From Paraburkholderia acidipaludis NBRC 101816 (GTDB lineage: Bacteria > Pseudomonadota > Gammaproteobacteria > Burkholderiales > Burkholderiaceae), in assembly GCF_000684975.1 (NCBI RefSeq), contig NZ_BAXZ01000006.1, positions 186,001 through 250,000 of the forward strand: DNA of 64,000 bases, given 5' to 3'. Shown one piece after another: positions 24,042 to 31,374 of the stretch. The position numbers were made by a program, and so were the translations under genes. How positions within the stretch are numbered: position 1 is the stretch's first letter; each line of letters starts with the position of its first letter. The notes beneath the pieces were generated by a model. The model was not told where the DNA came from. It made no database searches and saw only the letters and a program-made list of their open reading frames with translations.

Positions 24042-24160
24042 ATCGCGGACCAGCCTCCCTCGACAGCGAGAGACTGGCCCGTGACATGCCGCGAGGCGTC
24101 GGAGGCGAAGCACACGAGCGCGCCGCGCCCGTGCAGACTGAACCGATCCCTTGTGCCCAT
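24038..24160 (-). pseudogene. Internally deleted SDR, 40-residue in-frame remnant
   Basis: Reads MGTRDRFSLHGRGALVCFAS then DASRHVTGQSLAVEGGWSAI. The first ~16 residues look like an SDR N-terminus up to the start of its nucleotide-binding strand, and the rest like the C-terminal end of such enzymes (about 250 residues). About 200 residues in between are missing, with the frame kept. It has a ribosome site (GAGGA) and its stop overlaps the kinase start, so it is probably still translated as a leader for the operon. Confidence 0.7.
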
Positions 24161-24205
24161 CGACGCATCCTCGTCTAGCGGGCGGCTTGCCAGCCGCCGG
24201 GATAA

Positions 24206-24241
24206 TTCTGCAAAGCAGAACTCGAATTCTGCATTGCAGAA
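24206..24241. promoter_or_regulatory. Twin palindromic operators TTCTGC-N3-GCAGAA (IclR sites)
   Basis: Two perfect 15-base palindromes: 24206-24220 (centre AAA) and 24227-24241 (centre ATT), spaced 21 bases start to start, two helical turns. They lie 46 bases before the first codon of the operon and just downstream of the IclR gene, and match the 15-base palindromic form of IclR-family sites. Confidence 0.75.
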
Positions 24242-24328
24242 ATCCTAGCGTCTCGGCGGCCGCGATGCAAACGGCAGATTCGTTCTTTTCCCCAGGAATA
24301 ACCCTCGGCGCGGACAGATCGGCGGGGG

Positions 24329-25159
24329 CTAACCCTGGGGCTCGTCCCCCTCGCGCGGCGAAACGGCACCCTCTTCGAGCTGAGCCACGAGGCGCAGCAG
24401 CCGTGGCTTCACCTCCTCAAGAAGGAACGCCTTCGAAAGCGACGAGGATGGACCGCCCACGTTGATCGCCATGACCGGCAGGCCGCCGCCCGGTTCGAAC
24501 GCGCGTGCGATGCCGTTGACGTCCTTTTGCCAGTCGCCGAACGAGCAGGTCACGCCGAGCGACCGATGGTCTTCCATGCCCTGCTCGATGCCCCGGCGGA
24601 TCTGCGGCCAGGCTACGTCGTCGAGTTCGTGGACCTGCCCCATGACGTCGGCCCGCTCGCGCGCCGGCGCCATGGCCAGCCAGGCGCGGCCGATCGCCGA
24701 GGTGGCGAGCGGAATGCGCGAACCCACGTCCAGCGTGAGCGCGAGCGCCCCGGGGCCGCGACAGCTTTCGATGTAGAGCATGGAGAGGCGGTCGCGCATG
24801 CCGAGCGACACGGTGCCGCCCGCAAACTCGGCCAGCTCCTGCATCAGCGGGCGCGCCATCTTGCGCACGTCGAGGCGCGCAAGAACCGAACTGCCGAGCG
24901 CGAGACATGCGGTGCCGAGGCGGTAGCGCCCACTGTCTTCCAGGTGGATCAGATAGCCGAGTTTCGTGAGCGTCATGGTCAGACGCGAAACCGTGGAGCG
25001 CGGCAGCCGGCAGCGCTGCGCAATTTCCTGATTGGTCAGCGTCGTCACGCCGCCGCGAAAAGACGCCAGCACCTCGAGCCCCCGGGCCAGCGCAGTCACG
25101 AAATGCCGGTCTTCCTTGTGGGGCACGGGCCGGTCTGTCTTGTGGTCGATGTCAGCCAT
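24329..25159 (-). CDS. IclR-family transcriptional regulator
   Basis: 276 residues. N-terminal winged helix (TLTNQEIAQRCRLPRSTVSRL) and C-terminal effector domain (GTVSLGMRDRLSMLYIES... IGRAWLAM... GIARAFEP). It precedes the catabolic operon in the same direction with 168 bases between, holding two palindromic sites; a related site lies on its other side at 25253. Likely a pathway-specific activator or repressor responding to the operon's substrate or CoA ester. No clear ribosome site was seen for the start. Confidence 0.85.
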   Translation of the reverse strand: MADIDHKTDRPVPHKEDRHFVTALARGLEVLASFRGGVTTLTNQEIAQRCRLPRSTVSRLTMTLTKLGYLIHLEDSGRYRLGTACLALGSSVLARLDVRKMARPLMQELAEFAGGTVSLGMRDRLSMLYIESCRGPGALALTLDVGSRIPLATSAIGRAWLAMAPARERADVMGQVHELDDVAWPQIRRGIEQGMEDHRSLGVTCSFGDWQKDVNGIARAFEPGGGLPVMAINVGGPSSSLSKAFLLEEVKPRLLRLVAQLEEGAVSPREGDEPQG

Positions 25160-25252
25160 CATGAAATAGGAATAAGCGTTCGAATCGCGCCACGGCTTTC
25201 CGGTCCGTCTCGCATCCCACGCGACCCGGCGCCTGGCGTCGACGAAAGTATA

Positions 25253-25267
25253 TTCCGTTATGCAGAA
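25253..25267. promoter_or_regulatory. Imperfect third IclR-type site
   Basis: TTCCGT-TAT-GCAGAA, two mismatches from the TTCTGC-N3-GCAGAA palindromes at 24206 and 24227. Located between the IclR gene and the divergent aldolase, 94 bases upstream of the IclR start: a place suited to autoregulation, and possibly to control of the aldolase. Confidence 0.5.
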
Positions 25268-25404
25268 CGCGGTTTCCGCCAACCGGGATCGCCGCGCACG
25301 GTTCTTGCGCAGCAAAACGGACGGCTGGCATAGACGCAAGTACACTCGTCGAGATCGGGCCGCTCGATCGCGCCGGATCGGCGCCCATTTACGGAGAAAC
25401 GGCC

Positions 25405-26301
25405 ATGCCGAACGAAACAATGCTGGCGCAGATGCGCTCGAAGCCCGGATTCATCGCCGCACTCGACCAGAGCGGCGGTTCGACGCCTGGCGCGCTGCGC
25501 CAGTACGGCATTCCCGAAAATGCCTACAACGGTGATGCCGAAATGTTCCGGCTCATGCACGAGATGCGCGTGCGCATCGTCACCGCGCCGGCCTTCACGG
25601 GCGAAAAAATCATCGGAGCGATCCTGTTCGAGGCGACGATGGACGGCAAGGCGCAGGACAAGCCGGTGCCGGAATTTCTGTGGCACGACCGCGGCGTGGT
25701 GCCCTTCCTGAAAGTCGACAAGGGCCTTGCCGCGGAAGCCGATGGCGTGCGCCTCATGAAGCCGATTCCCGAGTTCGATACCCTGCTTGCGCGCGCGGTG
25801 AAAGCGGGCATCTTCGGCACGAAGATGCGCTCGGTGATCGAACAGGCTTCGCCCAAGGGCATCGCGGCCATCGCCGCACAGCAGTTCGAACTGGGCGAGC
25901 AGATTGGCGCGCACGGCCTCGTCCCGATTCTCGAGCCCGAGGTTTCCATCAAGATTCCCGACAAGGCCGAAGCCGAAGCGCTGCTGCGCGACGAACTGCT
26001 CAAGGGACTCGATGCGCTGCCGGCCTCGCGCGACGTCATGATCAAGCTGACGATCCCGAGCACGCCCGACTTCTATCTGCCGCTCATCGAGCATCCGCGC
26101 GTGGTGCGCGTGGTGGCGCTTTCGGGCGGCTATTCGCGCAGTGACGCATGCCGGCGCCTTGCGGCCAACCACGGCATGATCGCGAGCTTCTCGCGGGCGC
26201 TCATCAACGACCTGACGAAGTCGATGAGCGACGCCGAATTCGACGCCGCCCTCGCCGCGAGCATCGACGAGATCTGGAAGGCGTCGGTCGAAAAAGACTG
26301 A
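25405..26301 (+). CDS. Class I fructose-bisphosphate aldolase
   Basis: 298 residues. N-terminus GFIAALDQSGGSTPGAL, then ILFEATMDGK, VPFLKVDKGL and the EPEVSIKIPDK and VMIKLTIPS segments with the Schiff-base lysine region are those of metal-independent class I aldolases found in bacteria. It cleaves fructose 1,6-bisphosphate or works in gluconeogenesis. Start at 25405 with GGAGAAACGGCC before it. Divergent from the IclR gene. Confidence 0.88.
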   Translation: MPNETMLAQMRSKPGFIAALDQSGGSTPGALRQYGIPENAYNGDAEMFRLMHEMRVRIVTAPAFTGEKIIGAILFEATMDGKAQDKPVPEFLWHDRGVVPFLKVDKGLAAEADGVRLMKPIPEFDTLLARAVKAGIFGTKMRSVIEQASPKGIAAIAAQQFELGEQIGAHGLVPILEPEVSIKIPDKAEAEALLRDELLKGLDALPASRDVMIKLTIPSTPDFYLPLIEHPRVVRVVALSGGYSRSDACRRLAANHGMIASFSRALINDLTKSMSDAEFDAALAASIDEIWKASVEKD

Positions 26302-26335
26302 CGCGACCTTTCTCCTGCCGGGCAAGCCGGCAGCG

Positions 26336-26375
26336 GCGGGAGCGGGCCGGGCGTCCGCTCCCGCGATATTCTTTT
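26336..26375 (+). terminator. Likely terminator after the aldolase gene
   Basis: 10-bp perfect stem GCGGGAGCGG (26336-26345) / CCGCTCCCGC (26355-26364), 9-base loop, followed by GATATTCTTTTG. Sits 35 bases after the aldolase stop. Confidence 0.55.
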
Positions 26376-26468
26376 GCGCCGCACCAGGGTGCCTGCGCAC
26401 GCAACAGGGGACCCGGCCGCCGACGCGGTTATACTTGCTGCTTCCCCGTTTCTCGACACGCACTGGCC

Positions 26469-27143
26469 ATGAGGCGATTACTCTGCCTGATCGTCCTGTT
26501 GCCGGGTCTGCTTGCGCAAGCGTGGGCTCAGCAAAGCCCCGTCGCCAGTGGCAGCAGCACCGGCAGCAGTCCCGGCGCCGGCGCCGACACGATCTCCGCA
26601 TACCTGATGCACCGGTTCGGCGTGGCGAAGGAAAAGGCGGCGCAGATTTCCGCGGCCGTCACCACGGCCGCCGAAAAATACTCCCTCCCCCCTGCCATTC
26701 TGCTTGCGATCATTTCGACCGAATCGCGCTTTCGTGAAAAGGCGCACGGCGCCAACGGCGCAACAGGCCTGATGCAGGTCGTGCCGTCGGCACACCGCAA
26801 TCTCCTGCGCCACGTGAAGGACCTCACCAATCCGGACGTGAATATCGATATCGGCTCGTCGATCCTTTACGGTTACCGCCAGTCTGCCGGCGGCGACCTG
26901 AACGCGGCCATGAAGAGCTACGGCGGGTCGATGGCCTACGCGCAAAAGATCCAGTCGCGCGCGGCGGAATTCAACCGCCTGTTCGAGACGCCGGCCGCGG
27001 CGCAGACCGCATCAGACAGCGCCGAAGCGTCGGCGGTGCCGGCTGTGTTCGTGGTTCCGGCCGGCTTCGGCGCTTCGTCCGCCTCTGCGGCTTCGGCCGC
27101 TACGGATGCAACGACGGCCACCGCCGCACCGTCCATGCACTGA
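26469..27143 (+). CDS. Lytic transglycosylase (SLT domain)
   Basis: 224 residues from MRRLLCLIVLLPGLLAQAWA (signal peptide). The SLT fold has its catalytic glutamate in LAIISTESRFREKAHG, then GATGLMQVVPSA and the repeated-sugar site region NIDIGSSILYGY. It cleaves peptidoglycan in the periplasm. The last ~50 residues are Ala/Ser/Thr-rich and low complexity. Confidence 0.87.
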   Translation: MRRLLCLIVLLPGLLAQAWAQQSPVASGSSTGSSPGAGADTISAYLMHRFGVAKEKAAQISAAVTTAAEKYSLPPAILLAIISTESRFREKAHGANGATGLMQVVPSAHRNLLRHVKDLTNPDVNIDIGSSILYGYRQSAGGDLNAAMKSYGGSMAYAQKIQSRAAEFNRLFETPAAAQTASDSAEASAVPAVFVVPAGFGASSASAASAATDATTATAAPSMH

Positions 27144-27194
27144 ACGCGCCTGTGCCGCTACGGCGAGGCGGACCAAGGCTTATCGCATCGCCAA

Positions 27195-27222
27195 CATGCC
27201 GGGCACGCGATGGCCCGGCATG
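27195..27222. terminator. Shared hairpin between convergent genes
   Basis: Perfect 10-bp stem CATGCCGGGC / GCCCGGCATG with an 8-base loop, located between the stops of the transglycosylase (27143) and the ProQ gene (27237). No T run on either side. Confidence 0.45.
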
Positions 27223-27236
27223 GCACACCCAAACGC

Positions 27237-28112
27237 TCAAGCTTCGGCGGCCGGGGGTTCCTGCGGATTGTTGGATGCCGACGCGGCCTCGCTGGACGCC
27301 GGCATGGCCTGGTCGGGCGCCGTCGGCGCGACTTGAACCGGTGCTTGCGCATCGGGCTGCTTCGGTTCCGCCTGGGTAGCCGGTTGCGGCTGTGCCGCGG
27401 CCTTGGGCTGCTGCTGTTCGGCTCCCGCTTCTTTGGCCTTGGCCTGCGCCTCGGCTTTCGCCTTCTGGCGCGCCAGCGCCGCGTTGGCGCGGCCGACGTG
27501 CGACGGATCGATGCCCGGGCCCGCCGAAGCGCTACCGTCCAGTTCGTAACGGGAACCGCCGGCCGCGACGCGCTCGTGATAGCGCGGGTGGTTGACGTGG
27601 CGCTTGAGCACCGCGACGATCAGCGTGCGCTCGTACTCCGGATGGCGCGAGACGAGGTCTTCCGCCACGCCGATCTTCAACGGCAGACGATCGCGAAACG
27701 CCGGATATTGTTTCGCAAACACATTCCAGACCGTGTTGAGCTGGCGGTTGCGTTCGATGCGCGCCTTTTCTTCCTCGGTCAGGTTGGCCGCCGGCTGCGC
27801 CGCCCGCGCGGGTCGCTGACGCTGCTGGGCCGGGCGCTGGCTGGGCTGCTGCGGGCGCCCTTCCCGCCCTTCGCGCGCCTCCTTCGGCACACGGGGTTTG
27901 GCCCCTTGCGGCCGGCCGCCCGGCTGCTGCGGCCGTGCGCGGGGGCGCCCATCCTTCGCCTGAGCGGGAGGGCCCTTGCGTGCGGGCTTGCTTTCCGGCG
28001 CTGGCGGCGTTTCTTCGGGACTTTGCCCCGAGCCCTTCCCCATGCTCTTCTTGATTTCCAGCAGACCTTCCTTGAAGCTCAGGGTGCGGCGTTGTTGCGA
28101 TGCGGCTTTCAC
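27237..28112 (-). CDS. proQ: ProQ/FinO-family RNA chaperone
   Basis: 291 residues from a GTG start. Central ProQ/FinO domain (LNTVWNVFAKQYPAFRDRLPLKIGVAEDL... RHVNHPRYHERV) flanked by a long Pro/Arg/Gln-rich N-terminal extension and an Ala/Gln/Pro-rich C-terminal tail with KAKAEAQAKAKEAG. It binds structured RNAs such as 3' ends and small RNAs. The disordered arms are longer than in E. coli ProQ. Confidence 0.85.
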   Translation of the reverse strand: MKAASQQRRTLSFKEGLLEIKKSMGKGSGQSPEETPPAPESKPARKGPPAQAKDGRPRARPQQPGGRPQGAKPRVPKEAREGREGRPQQPSQRPAQQRQRPARAAQPAANLTEEEKARIERNRQLNTVWNVFAKQYPAFRDRLPLKIGVAEDLVSRHPEYERTLIVAVLKRHVNHPRYHERVAAGGSRYELDGSASAGPGIDPSHVGRANAALARQKAKAEAQAKAKEAGAEQQQPKAAAQPQPATQAEPKQPDAQAPVQVAPTAPDQAMPASSEAASASNNPQEPPAAEA

Positions 28113-28268
28113 GTCCAGATCTCTTTCCTTATTGGATCGGACGCTATGATACCGAATCGCGAGCGGCATTTCTGGCTTGCACCGTGTTTCGATAGCCCGC
28201 CTGCCGTGCTCTTACGGCACAAGCTCCCGTTTCCTTTCCGCCCCCGCCCCTCGATCCCCCCTGAATCC

Positions 28269-29042
28269 ATGACCGCATTGCCCTCTTCCCACGCCTCGAT
28301 CTGCGCCATCGTCACCGGACACACCCGCGGTCTGGGCGCCGCGCTAGCCGAACTCCTGCTGGCACGCGGCATACGTGTACTGGGACTCGGAAGGGGCACG
28401 AACGCGGCGCTGGCCGCCCGCCACGCCGCCGCGCTCTCCCAGACGACGCTCGATCTTTCCGATACCGCCGCCCTCGAACGCTGGCTCTCCACTGACGCGC
28501 TGCGGCGCTTCACTGCCGAGGCCCGTTGCGTGCTGCTTTTCAACAACGCCGGCACGGTGGAGCCGATCGCGCCGTGCGGCGCGCAGGCAGCGGATGCGAT
28601 CGCGCGAGCGGTCGCGCTCAACATCGCCGCCCCGCTCATGCTCGCGAACGCCATCGCTTCGCAGGAGACCGCAAGTCCTGCAGCCGAACGCCGCATCGTG
28701 CATGTGTCGAGCGGAGCGGCGCGCAATGCTTACGCGGGCTGGAGCGTCTATTGCGCGACCAAGGCCGCGCTCGATCATCATGCGCGCGCCGTGGCGCTCG
28801 ATGCGCCGCAGGCCGTGCGCATCTGCAGCGTGGCGCCGGGCGTCGTCGATACGGACATGCAGGCGACGATTCGCTCCACGGCCCCCCACCAGTTCCCCTC
28901 GCGCGAACGCTTCGAACAACTGAAGCAGAACGGTCAGCTCGCAACGCCGGAAGCGGCTGCCCGGCAACTCATCGACTACGCGCTGAGCGAGGCCTTCGGC
29001 TCGACACCCACCGCCGACGTGCGCGAACTCCCGAAAGCGTAA
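28269..29042 (+). CDS. SDR-family oxidoreductase
   Basis: 257 residues from MTALPSSHASICAIVTGHTR. Glycine motif TGHTRGLG, NNAG, and catalytic YCATKAA. Resembles sepiapterin reductase-like / YueD-type SDRs (benzil reductase family) more than fatty-acid SDRs. The long open frame upstream (from 27210) is a shadow of proQ. Divergent from proQ. Confidence 0.82.
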   Translation: MTALPSSHASICAIVTGHTRGLGAALAELLLARGIRVLGLGRGTNAALAARHAAALSQTTLDLSDTAALERWLSTDALRRFTAEARCVLLFNNAGTVEPIAPCGAQAADAIARAVALNIAAPLMLANAIASQETASPAAERRIVHVSSGAARNAYAGWSVYCATKAALDHHARAVALDAPQAVRICSVAPGVVDTDMQATIRSTAPHQFPSRERFEQLKQNGQLATPEAAARQLIDYALSEAFGSTPTADVRELPKA

Positions 29043-29088
29043 CAACACGCCCGCAAACCCTCACCTTCGAAGCCCCCCACGCGCCAGC

Positions 29089-29421
29089 TCAGGTGAGCGC
29101 CAGGCGCGGGCGCGCCGTCTTCAGCCAGCGTGCGCCGCCGGCCAGCGTGACGAGCGCGCCGATGGCGAGCAGATCACCTGCGAGACGCGCAGGAAAGTAG
29201 GTGTCCAGATGCGTGGCGCGCAGCAGGGTATCGACCACGTTCGATGCCACGGCGCCGCCCACGAAGCACACGAGCCCCTGCTGCCCGACGTTGGCGACGG
29301 CCGGTAGAGATTCGGCCAGGCGACGGACCCACCCCAGCCGCACCGCCTGCGGTCCGCGAGAGTCGCCGGCGCTTGCGCGCCGGTTCGGTGCGCACGCCGC
29401 ACAGCGAAGAACGGCGCGCAC
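29089..29421 (-). pseudogene. Possible C-terminal remnant of a membrane acyltransferase (OpgC-like)
   Basis: 110 residues open; the last ~67 (NVGQQGLVCFVGGAVASNVV and on, through LLAIGALVTLAGGARWL) look like the last two membrane helices of OpgC-type multi-helix proteins, while the first ~40 residues are Arg/Ala-rich and unlike a protein start. No upstream part of such a gene is present, so it is probably a truncated remnant. Family assignment is tentative. Confidence 0.35.
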
Positions 29422-29704
29422 GTTCGCGGTGCCAGATCATGCACAGTCGGTCTCGCCTTGCGGAAAGTCTTTCGCAAGCTGGAAAAGTGACGCATCCTGC
29501 GTTGACGCCGGCCCATCGCCGGGGTTCCCCGCGTCGGCCACCGACAAAGAAAAGAGCAAGCAACACAACCGGCAGAGCATCGCCGTCGAATCTCCCCCCG
29601 TTCGCCGGCTTGCTACACTTCGAACACCACGTCACCGGCCCTATTGCACGAGGGCATTGATGGGCAAACCACATAACTTCGCACAGTATTCGAGGAGCAC
29701 TTGA

Positions 29705-30700
29705 ATGGCGCTTGCAACGAGAAAATTCGGTCGCACGGGATGGAAGGTGTCCGAAATCGGCTTTGGGGCATGGGCGATTGGCGGCGCGTGGGGCAGCGTC
29801 GCGGAGGACGACGCGAAGGCCGCGCTGAACGCCGCGCTCGATAGCGGCGTGACGTTCATCGACACGGCGGACGTCTATGGCGACGGCCGCTCGGAACGGA
29901 TCATCCGGGACGTGCTGCGGGAACGAGGCGGCGAACGTCCCATCGTGGCCACCAAGCTCGGGCGCCGGCTCGACCCGCACGTCACCAGCGGCTATTTGAA
30001 CCGGCGCGCGCTCGCGGGTTTCATCGACCGGAGCCTTGAGAATCTGGGCGTCGACACGCTCGACCTGGTGCAACTACATTGCCCGCCGACGGAGGTCTAT
30101 TACCGTCCCGAAGTATTCGACGCCATGGACGAATTCGTCGCCGCCGGCAAGATCCGCTGCTACGGCGTTTCGGTTGAAAAGGTGGAGGAAGCGCTGAAGG
30201 CGATCGACTATCCCAACGTGGTTTCGGTGCAGATCATCTACAACATGTTCCGCCAACGCCCGGCCGAGCTGTTCTTCGAGCAGGCCCGCAAGAAAGATGT
30301 TGCGGTGATTGCGCGGGTGCCGCTGGCCAGCGGCATGCTAACGGGCAAGATGTCGGCGGATTCCGTTTTCGCGGCAGACGATCATCGCGCATTCAATCGT
30401 CATGGCGAGGCGTTCGATGTGGGCGAAACCTTCTCCGGCGTGCCCTATGACGTCGCGTTGAAAGCGGTGGACGAGCTGCGCGGCCTGGTACCCGTGAACG
30501 CTTCCATGGCGCAACTGGCGCTGCGCTGGATTCTCATGGAAGAAGCGGTCTCCGTCATCATTCCGGGCAGCAAGAACGCAGCCCAGGCGGCGTCGAATGC
30601 TGCGGCCGCGGGCCTCGCGCCACTCCCGGATGAGGCAATGCAACGCGTCCGGGAGATCTATCGGCACCACATAGCGCCTCACGTTCACCAACGCTGGTAA
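29705..30700 (+). CDS. Aldo/keto reductase
   Basis: 331 residues. Catalytic tetrad visible: Asp53 and Tyr58 in DTADVYG, Lys84 in ATKLGR, His125 in LVQLHCPP; C-terminal cofactor loop VIIPGSKNAAQAASN. (b/a)8-barrel NADPH oxidoreductase, substrate unknown. Strong AGGAG ribosome site before the ATG at 29705. The 283 bases upstream (29422-29704) hold no recognisable gene and presumably its promoter. Confidence 0.87.
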   Translation: MALATRKFGRTGWKVSEIGFGAWAIGGAWGSVAEDDAKAALNAALDSGVTFIDTADVYGDGRSERIIRDVLRERGGERPIVATKLGRRLDPHVTSGYLNRRALAGFIDRSLENLGVDTLDLVQLHCPPTEVYYRPEVFDAMDEFVAAGKIRCYGVSVEKVEEALKAIDYPNVVSVQIIYNMFRQRPAELFFEQARKKDVAVIARVPLASGMLTGKMSADSVFAADDHRAFNRHGEAFDVGETFSGVPYDVALKAVDELRGLVPVNASMAQLALRWILMEEAVSVIIPGSKNAAQAASNAAAAGLAPLPDEAMQRVREIYRHHIAPHVHQRW

Positions 30701-30817
30701 AGCTCCGAACTCCCGCTGTTCAGCGAACGCGAAGCCGCATCGGGAACCGGTGACGACGGGCGGTACTGCCCTCAGCGCCTGGGACTATGCTTACAGCGTC
30801 AACAGCAAGGAGCCGCC

Positions 30818-31270
30818 ATGCAAGCCTCCGTCTCCCGAAGATCGGTCGATCTCAGCGCCTATCCAAACCTTGTCGTCATCATTCTGGGCTTTCGCGTTCG
30901 CCGGTTGCGGGGGATCGCCACCGTGCTCGGCATCGGCAAAGGCCTGCGGCAGATCGAATCGGACCCGCCACCGGGATTGCTCTCGAACGAGCAGTTCCTC
31001 TTCGCGCTCAACCACGTCGGCATCCGCCAATATTGGCGCGACCTCGAAAGCCTCGAGGCGTTTACCCGCAGCGAGCCGCATTCCCGCTGGTGGCGCGAGT
31101 TCCTGCGCGACAGCGGCGGCGCGGGCTTCTGGCACGAAAGCTATAGCCGGCAGGGCATGGAAGCCGTCTATGTCGACATGCCCGGCCCCGTGGGCTTCGG
31201 CCGCTTCGCGCCGGAGCGCCGGCCCACTGGCCCTTTCATGAGCGCGCGACAGCGACTGGCGGCGGACTAA
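30818..31270 (+). CDS. DUF4188-type monooxygenase-like protein
   Basis: 150 residues. The pattern LVVIILGFRVRRLRGI... YWRDLESLEAFTRSEPHSRW... GFWHESYSRQGMEAVYVDMP fits the DUF4188 family, whose fold resembles ABM-type monooxygenases but whose reaction is unknown. It lies between the reductase and the aromatic cluster and ends 48 bases before the cluster's promoter. Confidence 0.7.
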   Translation: MQASVSRRSVDLSAYPNLVVIILGFRVRRLRGIATVLGIGKGLRQIESDPPPGLLSNEQFLFALNHVGIRQYWRDLESLEAFTRSEPHSRWWREFLRDSGGAGFWHESYSRQGMEAVYVDMPGPVGFGRFAPERRPTGPFMSARQRLAAD

Positions 31271-31317
31271 CCCCGGCGCCTCGCCTTGGGCAAGACCGTC
31301 CTCCTTCGGCAATTTAC

Positions 31318-31346
31318 TTGACATATGAAATATTTCAACCTAAATT
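31318..31346 (+). promoter_or_regulatory. Promoter and palindromic operator of the aromatic CoA cluster
   Basis: Perfect -35 TTGACA (31318-31323), 17-base spacer, -10 TAAATT (31341-31346). The spacer holds a perfect 12-base palindrome TGAAATATTTCA (31326-31337), an arrangement expected for repression by the MarR protein encoded third in the operon. Confidence 0.7.
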
Positions 31347-31374
31347 GATTCCGAAGCGAGAACAAGGAGCGAGC

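Noticed and set aside
24181..24198. GGCGGCT-TGCC-AGCCGCC hairpin in the operon leader as a terminator
   Set aside because: No T run follows in either direction; it may be a leader structure but nothing more can be said.
27210..28268. Open frame extending the SDR at 28269 upstream
   Set aside because: It is the antisense shadow of proQ; composition is Arg/Leu-rich and repetitive.
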